11,373 nucleotides of DNA from GCA-003244245 sp036521655 (GTDB lineage: Bacteria; Actinomycetota; Actinomycetes; Mycobacteriales; Pseudonocardiaceae), in contig DATDHI010000109.1 of NCBI GenBank assembly GCA_036521655.1, forward strand, positions 1 to 11,373, in the 5' to 3' direction. Made by a program: the position numbers and the translations under genes. The notes beneath the pieces are model-generated. The model saw only the letters and a program-made list of their open reading frames with translations, was not told the DNA's origin and made no database searches. Shown here one piece after another: positions 1-6,914 of this stretch (its first letter is position 1; each line of letters starts with the position of its first letter).

Positions 1-1260
1 GGACGTGACCAGGGCGGCCACGAGCCACCACTGGTTGAGGAAGGTCTGCTTGTTCGCTATCCCGAAGGCCATGAGCACCACGGCGCAGCCCAGCAGGAAT
101 CCGCTGCCCGTGCACGGGCAGCACCGCCAGACCAGCAGGTAGCCCGCCAGCAGGCAGCCGACCAGCAGCGTCAGGCGCAGCGGCTCCGGGACGAGCAACC
201 ATAGTGACAGCGAGTCTCGCCGCGCCTCGACGGCAAGGAAGAGGTGCACCGTGCAGCCCAGGAACCGGGACGGGTCGGCCAGCAGCCAGGGCACCGTCAA
301 CGCCGCAGCGGTGCCGGCCGCCACGGCCACCTCGCGCAGCCGGAAGCGGCACAGCAGCAACAACGGCACGAGCAGCACCACATGTTGCTTGGTGGCCAGT
401 GCCACCCCGAACGCCACCGCCGCCCAGCCGGTGCGGCCCCGGTCGGCCAGCACTGCGGTGGCCACCAGCGCTGGCAGCAGCAGCGTCTCGGTCCAGGAGA
501 TCTGCACCATGTACACCGAGCCAGGCAGGACCACCACGAGCAGCGCCAGACCCAGCGGGGTCCCGCCACGAGCCCGCAGGTGCCAGCTGAGCATTGCCCC
601 GGTGGCCAGCAAGAGCGCTAGCTCCGCCCACCGCGCATCGCCGCCGAGCCACACGCCGGGCGCGGTCAGCAGCATGGTGGCGGGCAGGTAGGTGAAGCAG
701 TCGCGGACCTGCCCTGGCGGCGAGCCGGGGAAGGTCAGCTGGTAGGGGTTGCGCCCGCCGGCCAGGCCGTGCCCGGCGCCTTGCAGCAGCTCCCACACGT
801 CGATCACCGGAGTGCCACCGAGCACCACCAGCGAGCAACCGGTCGCGGCGGCGGCCAACCCGGCCGCGGCGACCCATCCCGCATACTCGGCCTGCACCCA
901 GGGCAGCAGCGCCGGCACCGCGGTGGCTGCGGCGAGTACCAGCACTCCGGGGAGCACCCACCTGTTGGAGCTCACGTTGTTCAGCGGGGGTGCGACAGCC
1001 AGCACCCGCACGGCGAGCAGCACGCTGAGCACGATCGCCCACGCCGGCGGGCGGCACTGGGCCCCGCCTAGCACGAGTCCAGCGAGCATGATCCCAGCCG
1101 CTACCACCAGGGTCACCATGACGTCCGGGTTGTAGACACGGTGGATCGTCGCCTGGCCGACCAGCACGACCGAGGCGATCAGCAGCAAGCCCGAGCCGAG
1201 CGAGGCCAAACGCGGTGGCAGCTGTACCGGAACGGGCGCCGCGGTGGGCGCGGCTCTCAC
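1..1260 (-). CDS. Polytopic membrane glycosyltransferase, GT-C / GT87-like (3' end off the window)
   Basis: Read from GTG at 1260, the frame stays open for all 420 codons to the window edge, so the C-terminus is missing. The product is strongly hydrophobic with many membrane helices. Features typical of actinobacterial GT-C (DUF2029/GT87-like) enzymes are an Asp in the first large loop (IDVW, Asp154), the following GRNPY (169-173), an aromatic-Leu-Pro (YLP, 191-193), a helix starting with Lys-Gln (KQHVVLL, 291-297) and a late NKQTFLNQWW segment (403-412). Such enzymes move a sugar from a polyprenyl-phosphate donor on the outer face of the membrane; donor and acceptor here are unknown. The GTG overlaps the stop of the upstream AI-2E transporter by 4 nt (GTGA), so translation is probably coupled. 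It could instead be a polytopic protein without transferase activity. Membrane character is certain, enzyme class probable. Confidence 0.72.
   Translation of the reverse strand, partial: MRAAPTAAPVPVQLPPRLASLGSGLLLIASVVLVGQATIHRVYNPDVMVTLVVAAGIMLAGLVLGGAQCRPPAWAIVLSVLLAVRVLAVAPPLNNVSSNRWVLPGVLVLAAATAVPALLPWVQAEYAGWVAAAGLAAAATGCSLVVLGGTPVIDVWELLQGAGHGLAGGRNPYQLTFPGSPPGQVRDCFTYLPATMLLTAPGVWLGGDARWAELALLLATGAMLSWHLRARGGTPLGLALLVVVLPGSVYMVQISWTETLLLPALVATAVLADRGRTGWAAVAFGVALATKQHVVLLVPLLLLCRFRLREVAVAAGTAAALTVPWLLADPSRFLGCTVHLFLAVEARRDSLSLWLLVPEPLRLTLLVGCLLAGYLLVWRCCPCTGSGFLLGCAVVLMAFGIANKQTFLNQWWLVAALVTS
103..122. repeat. 20-bp perfect palindrome inside the glycosyltransferase gene
   Basis: GCTGCCCGTGCACGGGCAGC equals its own reverse complement. 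It lies within coding sequence and encodes the Cys-rich stretch CCPCTGS near residue 383 of the membrane protein. It has no loop and no T-tract, so it is not an intrinsic terminator. No function is assigned; it could be chance in GC-rich DNA. Confidence 0.6.
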
Positions 1261-2459
1261 CCCTGGTCCGCCGACTTCCCGGGCGCTCCTGCAGGCTTTT
1301 CGGGGGGATCCGGGTCGAGCGGGACGTCGGCCGGCGGGAGCGCCGACCCCCTGGCGTGGCGGGAACCAGCGCCGCCATCGACGCTGGGCCCGGGATCGCC
1401 GCTGACCAGCGCGCGGATACCCGCGTTGAGCGTGGCGAGCAGCGGGACGGCCAGCAGCGCGCCGGCGATACCGGCGACCACTGAGCCCACTGCTACGGCC
1501 AGCACCACCGCTACCCCGTTGAGCTCGACGGCCCGGCCCATCAGCAGCGGCTGCAGCACGTTGCCCTCCAGCTGCTGCACTCCTATCACCACCCCGAGCA
1601 CGATCAGGGCGGCCACCCAGCCCTTGGCCACCAACACCACCAGCACCGCGACCACGCCGGAGACCACTGCACCGATCACCGGGATGAATGCGGCCAGGAA
1701 TGTTAGCGCGGACAGTGGCACCACCAGGGGAGCACCGACTGCCACCAGCCCGATCCCGATGCCGAGTGCATCGGTCACCGCCACCAGCACGGTGGCCCGG
1801 ATGAACCCGCCCAGCGAGGCGAAGGCACGCTGACCTGCGATGTCGACCCTATGCCGGACCGATCTTGGCACGACCCCGGTCAGGTACTGCCACATCGACC
1901 GGCCGCCGTAGAGAAAGTAGATCAACGTGAACAGCGTCAGTGCCGCGCCGGTGAGGAACTCCCCCACGGTGAAGGCGGTAGACAGTGCGCCAGACGTGAT
2001 CGCGTTGCGATTGCGTTCCAACGCCTGGCCTACTGAGTTGCCCAAGTTGTCCAGATTGATCGGGCGGAGACCGAACGGTGGGTGCTGCAGCCAGACCCGG
2101 GTCTCCCCGAAGCCGGCGGCGAACTGGGCGCTCAGGCCCGGCAGGCCATTCACGAACGCGGAGATGACCCACGCCAGCAGGGCGCCGATCACCGCCAGCC
2201 CGCCGACCAGGACGATGAGGGTGGCAACCCCCCTGGGCACCCCACGCCTGGTCAGCAGGTTCACTACCGGCCCGAGCAGCGCAGACAGCAACAGCGCCAG
2301 AGCTACCGGGATCACCACCACCCGCAAGGTGAGCAGCACGTCGCCCACCACGACGATCAGCCCGGTCACCACCAGCAGACGCCAGGACACGGCGGCCGCG
2401 ACGCGCAGCCGGTAGGGCACTGCGGCCGCCGCGTCCTGGCGACCGGGGCTGTAGTTCAC
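1257..2459 (-). CDS. AI-2E family transporter (PF01594-type membrane protein)
   Basis: A 400-residue integral membrane protein with the layout of the AI-2E/PerM family. It has paired N-terminal helices (about 28-65 and 80-103), a soluble loop (about 104-165), and a helical half carrying the family landmarks FIPVIGAVVSG (258-268), QQLEGNVLQPLLMGRAVELN (295-314) and a closing GALLAVPLLA (333-342). The family includes the AI-2 exporter TqsA and Na+/H+ antiporters, so the substrate cannot be inferred. The tail (351-400) is rich in Pro, Gly and Asp and is probably a disordered cytoplasmic extension. The chosen start is GTG at 2459; its ribosome-binding site is weak and a GTG further in (the Val before PYRLRV) is possible. 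It is the first gene of a two-gene unit with the glycosyltransferase and is divergent from the ESX cluster. Confidence 0.9.
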   Translation of the reverse strand: MNYSPGRQDAAAAVPYRLRVAAAVSWRLLVVTGLIVVVGDVLLTLRVVVIPVALALLLSALLGPVVNLLTRRGVPRGVATLIVLVGGLAVIGALLAWVISAFVNGLPGLSAQFAAGFGETRVWLQHPPFGLRPINLDNLGNSVGQALERNRNAITSGALSTAFTVGEFLTGAALTLFTLIYFLYGGRSMWQYLTGVVPRSVRHRVDIAGQRAFASLGGFIRATVLVAVTDALGIGIGLVAVGAPLVVPLSALTFLAAFIPVIGAVVSGVVAVLVVLVAKGWVAALIVLGVVIGVQQLEGNVLQPLLMGRAVELNGVAVVLAVAVGSVVAGIAGALLAVPLLATLNAGIRALVSGDPGPSVDGGAGSRHARGSALPPADVPLDPDPPEKPAGAPGKSADQG

Positions 2460-2558
2460 GAACTCACGCTATCCGCTCAGCGTCAACCTCCGGCGGTTGC
2501 CTGTACTGTGACCGGCCGAGACCGGTCGGATCCACTCAGTGAGGGGAGCGACTCCACC
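2460..2558. promoter_or_regulatory. Divergent intergenic region between AI-2E transporter and ESX cluster
   Basis: These 99 bp separate two diverging starts, so promoters for both directions must lie here or overlap the genes. A short inverted repeat GACCGG-N6-CCGGTC occurs at 2510-2527. A purine-rich GAGGGGAG (2541-2548) sits about 10 nt before the ATG at 2559 and is a good ribosome-binding site. I could not identify convincing -35/-10 boxes. Confidence 0.4.
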
Positions 2559-2895
2559 ATGACACCGGTTCCCGGGGTGTTCGAGGTCAGCCGGGATGAC
2601 GTGCTGGCCAGGCGCAACGCCCTACTCGCCGAAGCCGACGACTTCCGGCAGTTCCCGGAGCGCAATAGACCAGCTGTTCATGCAGCCCTGCGGCGATGAT
2701 CCGGTCAGCCACGATGTGGCCCGCGCCGTCACCTACCGCACCGTTGATGCCGAGGACTCCTACTACAACGTGTGCCGACAGTGGGTGGACAACCTCTACC
2801 AGACCGCCGATGCGCTGGCCGCAACTGCCCGGGGCTACGGGTTCACCGACGAACAGATCGCGGCCTCGTTCACCGGTGGTGCACCCAGTGCGTGA
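2559..2895 (+). pseudogene. Small helical ESX-cluster protein (PE/WXG100-like), frameshifted
   Basis: The gene starts at ATG 2559 after GGGGAG (2543-2548) and reads MTPVPGVFEVSRDDVLARRN and onward, but this frame stops at 2697-2699. The continuation is in the next frame, from about 2665 to the TGA at 2893-2895, and includes QPCGDDPVSHDV and the C-terminal YGFTDEQIAASF. Removing one A at 2664-2665 joins them smoothly through PERIDQLF into a helical protein of about 111 residues. As I recall the family, this matches small proteins that sit before DUF3558 lipoproteins in Pseudonocardiaceae ESX accessory clusters: an N-terminal helix, a conserved CGxDPVS turn and C-terminal helices. Its biochemical role is unknown. 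The end overlaps the next start by 8 nt. Either a real frameshift mutation or a sequence error is possible. Confidence 0.62.
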
Positions 2896-3466
2896 CCGGC
2901 TCGCGGTGCTCGCGGTCATCGGCGCTGCGGTGGCGGCGCTCGTGCCGGGTTGCTCCGCCGGGCCTACACCCGTCGAGACCAGCCCGCCATCGACTCCAAG
3001 CCCGCGCTGCCGCCGCGGCCCCGTCAGATCGACCTGACTGGAGTGAACGGCTGCACCTTGCTCACGCCGGAGCAGCAACGCCAGCTCGGCACCGACAGGC
3101 CCCCCCAAGGCTTCCGTCGAGACCGACCGTTACGGCAACACGTACTGTGACTACGGCAAGAGCCTGTCGAGTCCGCGATTCGGATACGCGGTCAAGGTCG
3201 TTACCCAGGAGGACGCGACGGTGTACCTCACCGGCGAGAGGAACGCGGTCTCACAGGTGGTGTCCGCAGCTGGCTTTCCCGCAGTGGAGGCACATCTCCC
3301 GGGCGATAAGCGCGGTTGCTTCGCCCTGGTGAGCACCAAGGACGGGCAGTACCTGAGTGTGCAATACGCCCAGTCGACGGGGTCGCAAGACACCCCCGAG
3401 GTGGGGTGCGAGAAGGCTCGGGTAGCGGCCGAGATGGTTATGCAGACGTTACTCACCCAGCGCTGA
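2888..3466 (+). pseudogene. DUF3558-type lipoprotein with two compensating frameshifts
   Basis: Translation from GTG 2888 gives a lipoprotein signal peptide ending in LVPGC (Cys22) and a Pro/Thr-rich linker, then stops at 3035-3037. The conserved domain appears one frame away (DLTGVNGCTLLTPEQ, about 3029-3073) and then returns to the first frame (ETDRYGNTYCDYG and onward) to TGA 3466. The likely lesions are one G lost near 3004 (CCCGCG for CCCGGCG) and one C gained in the seven-C run 3100-3106. Repaired, the protein is 192 residues with the DUF3558 pattern: an N-terminal CTLLT motif, a central TYCDYG and a C-terminal GCEKARVAAEM. It would be anchored outside the cell membrane. DUF3558 lipoproteins have no proven function but often lie beside EspG/ESX genes. 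As written, only a 49-residue stub is made. Confidence 0.78.
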
Positions 3467-3482
3467 TAAAGGGGGATCGCAG

Positions 3483-3964
3483 ATGGGCACGGGACCGACC
3501 GTCGGTCAGTACAACGCGGACAGCCCAGCTGTCACCGGATCCGCAGGTTGGGGCGGCGCGGCCATCGGTGCCGGCTACCCGGCGCCGACCAGCAGGCGGG
3601 TCGGCAGTGCCACGGCCCGCGCAGCGGCCTTCGGTGCCGGCCCCGGTAGTGCCCGGTCAGGAGCCAGCGGTGCCGTCCCGCCCGCGGGTGCCCGGGAGTT
3701 AGGCGTCGCGCCCACGAGACCGCGCGCGGCGCAGGATTCGCCGGTGGACGCGGCAGCGGCACCGTGGGCCGCGCCGGCGCGGGTTCGTTCCTGCAACCAC
3801 CGGTGGGCAGCCCCGGCCGCGGCGAGGGGGACGCCGAGCACAGCGACCGCTACGCCCAGTCCGCCGAGTACATCGTCGGCGAACTGCCGATGGTGGCGCC
3901 CGCAGTGATCGGCGAGAGCCCGGAGGAGGAAGACCGCCGGATGCACCGTCAGGGGGGCGGCTGA
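3483..3964 (+). pseudogene. PPE-like ESX substrate remnant: linker and C-terminus only, frame-disrupted
   Basis: ATG 3483 has a good ribosome-binding site (AAAGGGGG, 7 nt upstream). The frame is Gly/Ala/Pro-rich (GAAIGAGYPAP, AAAFGAGPG) but from about 3700 becomes unlike protein and ends at 3908. The frame ending at TGA 3962-3964 carries the recognisable tail: Gly-rich GAGFAGGRGSG, then EGDAEHSDRYAQ and IVGELPMVAPAVIGE. That acidic tail ending in VAPxVIGE is, from memory of the family, the usual C-terminus of PPE-like proteins encoded next to EspG in Pseudonocardiaceae. A third frame (about 3580-3696) also reads as a Pro-rich linker (PAPVVPGQEPAVPSRPRVPG), so there may be two shifts. The roughly 150-residue N-terminal PPE/WXG helical domain is absent. 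Its stop overlaps the espG start by 4 nt (ATGA). A novel small Gly-rich protein is less likely. Confidence 0.6.
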
Positions 3965-4731
3965 TGAACGTCGAGCTCTCCGCGGTCGAGCTACAGATCT
4001 GCTGGGAGCGGCTGGAGCTGGACGAACTGCCGGTCGTGATCGACGTCCCCACCCTCGGCCGCACCGAGGACGAGCGGCGGCGGCTGGTAGCCGGTGCCCT
4101 CGCCGGGTTGCGCGAGCGCCACCTGATCGGAGAGCACCGCGTCGATCCCGATCTCGCCGACGTCCTGGTCACGCTGGCCCGGTATCGCTGGGCGATCGAG
4201 GCCTGGCTGCTGCTGGACCGCCCGGTGCGCGCGCTGGCTGCCTGCCGCGGCGACGCCGGTGCGGTGGCCGTCCTCGATCGGAATCGGGTGCGGCTGGCCC
4301 GGTGCTCGCCACCGTCCCTGCTCGAGGAGTTGATCCGGCTCGCCGAGCTGAGCGCCGGTCCGGGCCGGTCAGTCACGGTGCGAGGGGAGAACCTGGACGC
4401 CGCCGCAGTGGCGGGCCGGAATATGCCGCGGCTGGCCGAGGAGCTCACCCGCCGCGGTGAACGCTATGACGATGGCCATGCGCTGGCCCAGATGTGCGCT
4501 CACCACGACCGGCTCGGCCAGTTCGGCGTGCTGGCCCGCGACCAGCTCGGCCGGCAGAGCTCGGGCCGCCGCGTCATCGGGCTGCACGCCACATCGGCTG
4601 GCTGGTACACCCAACTCCGCCGCCCCGGCCACGGCAGCACGTTCGTCACCGTCACCCCGGCGAGCCCGGCCATCGTCACCCCCCAGCTCCGTGACCTCCT
4701 CAACGAAACCCGCCAACTCGCCAGCAAGTAG
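3964..4731 (+). CDS. espG: ESX secretion-associated protein EspG family
   Basis: A 255-residue soluble protein starting at ATG 3964, overlapping the preceding stop by 4 nt. The N-terminus (LSAVELQICWERLELDELP), the early VPTLGRTEDER segment, the ALAGLRERHLI helix and the central LARYRWAIEAWLLL strand region match the EspG family (PF14011). EspG proteins are cytosolic chaperones that bind the tip of PPE-type proteins in PE-PPE pairs and keep them soluble for the ESX/type VII machine; this is known for mycobacteria. The length is close to the usual 250-300. It is the only unbroken gene of its cluster and its probable client, the PPE-like gene just upstream, is degraded, so its present role is uncertain. 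It converges with fadB, with 11 bp between the two stop codons. Confidence 0.88.
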   Translation: MNVELSAVELQICWERLELDELPVVIDVPTLGRTEDERRRLVAGALAGLRERHLIGEHRVDPDLADVLVTLARYRWAIEAWLLLDRPVRALAACRGDAGAVAVLDRNRVRLARCSPPSLLEELIRLAELSAGPGRSVTVRGENLDAAAVAGRNMPRLAEELTRRGERYDDGHALAQMCAHHDRLGQFGVLARDQLGRQSSGRRVIGLHATSAGWYTQLRRPGHGSTFVTVTPASPAIVTPQLRDLLNETRQLASK

Positions 4732-4742
4732 CCCCATCTCGC

Positions 4743-6902
4743 TCAGGCGAAGGAGGGTTTGGTGGCTAGCGAGGCGGGTGGGGTGAAGCGGGGGCCGTAG
4801 CGGTGGGCCAACTCCTGGGCGCGGGTGACGAAGGCGGGCAGGCCGCCCGGGTAGCCGTTCATGTACTGCATCACGCCGCCGGTCCACGGCGGGAACCCGA
4901 TACCCATGATCGAGCCTATGTTGGCGTCGGGCACCGACGTGATGACGCCCTCATCGAAGCATTTCACCGTCTCCAGCGCCTCGATGAACAGCATCCGCTC
5001 TTTCATGTCCTCGAATGGGATCGCCTCTGGCCGGAACGGGCCGAAGTGCTCTTCCAGCCCGGGCCACAGCTGGGTCCGCTTGCCGTCGGAGTAGTCGTAG
5101 AAGCCGGCGCCACCGGAGCGCCCCGGGCGGGAGAACTCCTGCACCATCCGGTCGACGATCGCGTCCGCCGGGTGCGGGGTCCAGGTGCCGCCAGCTGCTT
5201 CGACGCCGAGCCGGGTCTGCTCGCGGATCTTGCGTGCCAGGGTCAGGGTGAGCTCGTCCACCAGCTGCAGCACCGGGGCCGGGTAGCCGGCCTGCAGAGT
5301 GGCCTGCTCGATGGACGCCGGTGGCGCGCCCTCGGCGAGCATCGCGATGCCCTCGTTGAGGAAGGTGCCGATGACCCGGCTGGTGAAGAAGCCGCGGCTG
5401 TCGTTGACGACGATCGGGGTCTTGCGGATCTGCTGCACGACGTCGATCGCGGCGGCCAGTGCGGCGTCGGAGGTCTGCTCCCCACGGATGATCTCGACCA
5501 GCGGCATCTTGTCCACCGGTGAGAAGAAGTGCAGGCCGATGAAGTCGCCCGGGCGGTCGACCCCCGACGCCAGGCCGGTGATCGGCAGCGTCGAGGTGTT
5601 CGAGCAGAGCAGCGCACCGGCATCGACGACGTCGAGGATCTCGCCGAAGACCTTCCTCTTCAGCGAAGGGTCCTCGAACACCGCCTCGATCACCAGGTCG
5701 CAGCCGGCCAGGTCGGCGGGCTTGCCGGTCGGGGTGATCCGGGACAGGACCGCGTCGCGCTGCTCCATCGTGGAGCTGCCCCGGGACACGGCCCGCTCCA
5801 GCAGACCCACGGAGTAGCGCTTGCCCTTCTCCGCTGCTGCGAGGTCGACGTCCTTGAGCACGACCTCCATGCCCGCCCGAGCGCAGGAGTAGGCGATCCC
5901 GGCGCCCATCATCCCGGCGCCCAGCACGCCGACCTTGCGGAATCCGCGCTGGGGGTACCCGGAGGGCCGGCTGCCGCCCTTGTTGATGTGCTGCAGGTCG
6001 AAGAAGAAGGCCTTGACCATGTTCTTGGCGACCTGGCTGGTGACGAGGTCCAGGAGGTAGCGGCCCTCGATCTGCAGACCGGTGTCCACGTCGACCTGGG
6101 CGCTCTCGACGGCGGCGCACAGGATGTGGTGCGGGGCCGGCATCGGCGCACCCTTGAGCTGCTTGCGCAGGGTGGCCGGGTACGCGGGCAGCAGCTGCGC
6201 CAACGCCCGCGAGGACGGGGTGCCGCCGGGGATCTTGTAGCCCTTGACGTCCCAAGGCTGCTGGGCCTGCGGGTTCGCCGCGATCCACTCGCGGGCCTTG
6301 GCCAGCATCTCCTGCGGCGAGGCGACGACCTCGTCGACGATGCCGATCTCCTTGGCCTGCGCGGGACGCACCTGCTGGCCCTGCAGCAGCAGCTTCGTCA
6401 GCGCGTTGGCCAGGCCCAGCATCCGCACCGTGCGGACGGTGCCGCCGGCGCCTGGCAGTATCCCGAGGGTCACCTCAGGGAAGCCGATCTTCGAGCCCGG
6501 AGCGTCCAGCGCGATCCGGTGGTGGCACGCCAGCGTGATCTCCAGCCCGCCCCCCAGCGCGGTCCCGTTGATGGCGGCGACGACCGGCCTGCCCAGCTTC
6601 TCCAACCGCCGCAGCTGACTCTTGATCAGCGTGATGAAGGTGTCGAACTCGTGAGCATTCTCTGCTGTGGCGCTCCGGAGCAGGTTGAGGTCGGCGCCGG
6701 CCAAGAAGGTCTTCTTCGCCGAGGTGACGATGACACCGGTGATCGAGTCGCGCTCGGACTCCAGGCGGTCCAACGTCTGGCCCATCGACGTGACGTAGCG
6801 CTCGTTCATCGTGTTCGCCGAGCGCCCCGGCTCGTCCAAGGTCAGGGTGACGATGCCCTCGGAGTCGGTGTCCCAACGAATGGTGCTCTGCTGCTCAGTC
6901 AT
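4743..6902 (-). CDS. fadB: Multifunctional fatty-acid oxidation enzyme FadB (enoyl-CoA hydratase / 3-hydroxyacyl-CoA dehydrogenase)
   Basis: 719 residues, essentially the length of mycobacterial FadB (about 720). The N-terminal crotonase domain (1 to about 200) has both catalytic glutamates: Glu121 in GGGLE and Glu143 in FPEVTLG, followed by PGAGGTVR. A linker leads to the NAD-binding 3-hydroxyacyl-CoA dehydrogenase domain with GAGMMGAG (328-335) and the catalytic His458 in LHFFSPV paired with Glu470. The C-terminal helical domain starts near NDSRGFFTSRV (500-510) and ends in a second 3HCDH_C-like repeat (about 625-700). It hydrates trans-2-enoyl-CoA and oxidises the resulting L-3-hydroxyacyl-CoA with NAD+ in the cytosol. 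GAGAGG 5-6 nt or so before the ATG is the ribosome-binding site, and 12 nt separate it from the fadA stop. It should form an alpha2beta2 trifunctional complex with the adjacent thiolase. Confidence 0.96.
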   Translation of the reverse strand: MTEQQSTIRWDTDSEGIVTLTLDEPGRSANTMNERYVTSMGQTLDRLESERDSITGVIVTSAKKTFLAGADLNLLRSATAENAHEFDTFITLIKSQLRRLEKLGRPVVAAINGTALGGGLEITLACHHRIALDAPGSKIGFPEVTLGILPGAGGTVRTVRMLGLANALTKLLLQGQQVRPAQAKEIGIVDEVVASPQEMLAKAREWIAANPQAQQPWDVKGYKIPGGTPSSRALAQLLPAYPATLRKQLKGAPMPAPHHILCAAVESAQVDVDTGLQIEGRYLLDLVTSQVAKNMVKAFFFDLQHINKGGSRPSGYPQRGFRKVGVLGAGMMGAGIAYSCARAGMEVVLKDVDLAAAEKGKRYSVGLLERAVSRGSSTMEQRDAVLSRITPTGKPADLAGCDLVIEAVFEDPSLKRKVFGEILDVVDAGALLCSNTSTLPITGLASGVDRPGDFIGLHFFSPVDKMPLVEIIRGEQTSDAALAAAIDVVQQIRKTPIVVNDSRGFFTSRVIGTFLNEGIAMLAEGAPPASIEQATLQAGYPAPVLQLVDELTLTLARKIREQTRLGVEAAGGTWTPHPADAIVDRMVQEFSRPGRSGGAGFYDYSDGKRTQLWPGLEEHFGPFRPEAIPFEDMKERMLFIEALETVKCFDEGVITSVPDANIGSIMGIGFPPWTGGVMQYMNGYPGGLPAFVTRAQELAHRYGPRFTPPASLATKPSFA

Positions 6903-6914
6903 CGTTAGCCTCTC

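Noticed and set aside
1141..2415. Several plus-strand frames opposite the AI-2E transporter and the gene upstream of it.
   Set aside because: They are Thr/Ala/Ser/Pro-rich shadows of a well-recognised membrane protein gene on the other strand.
2510..2527. Short inverted repeat GACCGG-N6-CCGGTC upstream of the ESX cluster as an operator.
   Set aside because: Six-base arms of C and G are expected by chance in such GC-rich DNA, and no promoter could be tied to it.
3699..4448. Minus-strand open frame of 249 codons opposite espG and the PPE-like remnant.
   Set aside because: It is Ser/Arg-rich low-complexity translation typical of an antisense shadow and would cross the intact EspG coding region.
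5529..6908. Long plus-strand open frame of 459 codons opposite fadB.
   Set aside because: It is antisense to a complete FadB with all catalytic motifs, and its composition (rich in Gln, Arg, His, Ala, Gly) is what high-GC antisense frames give.
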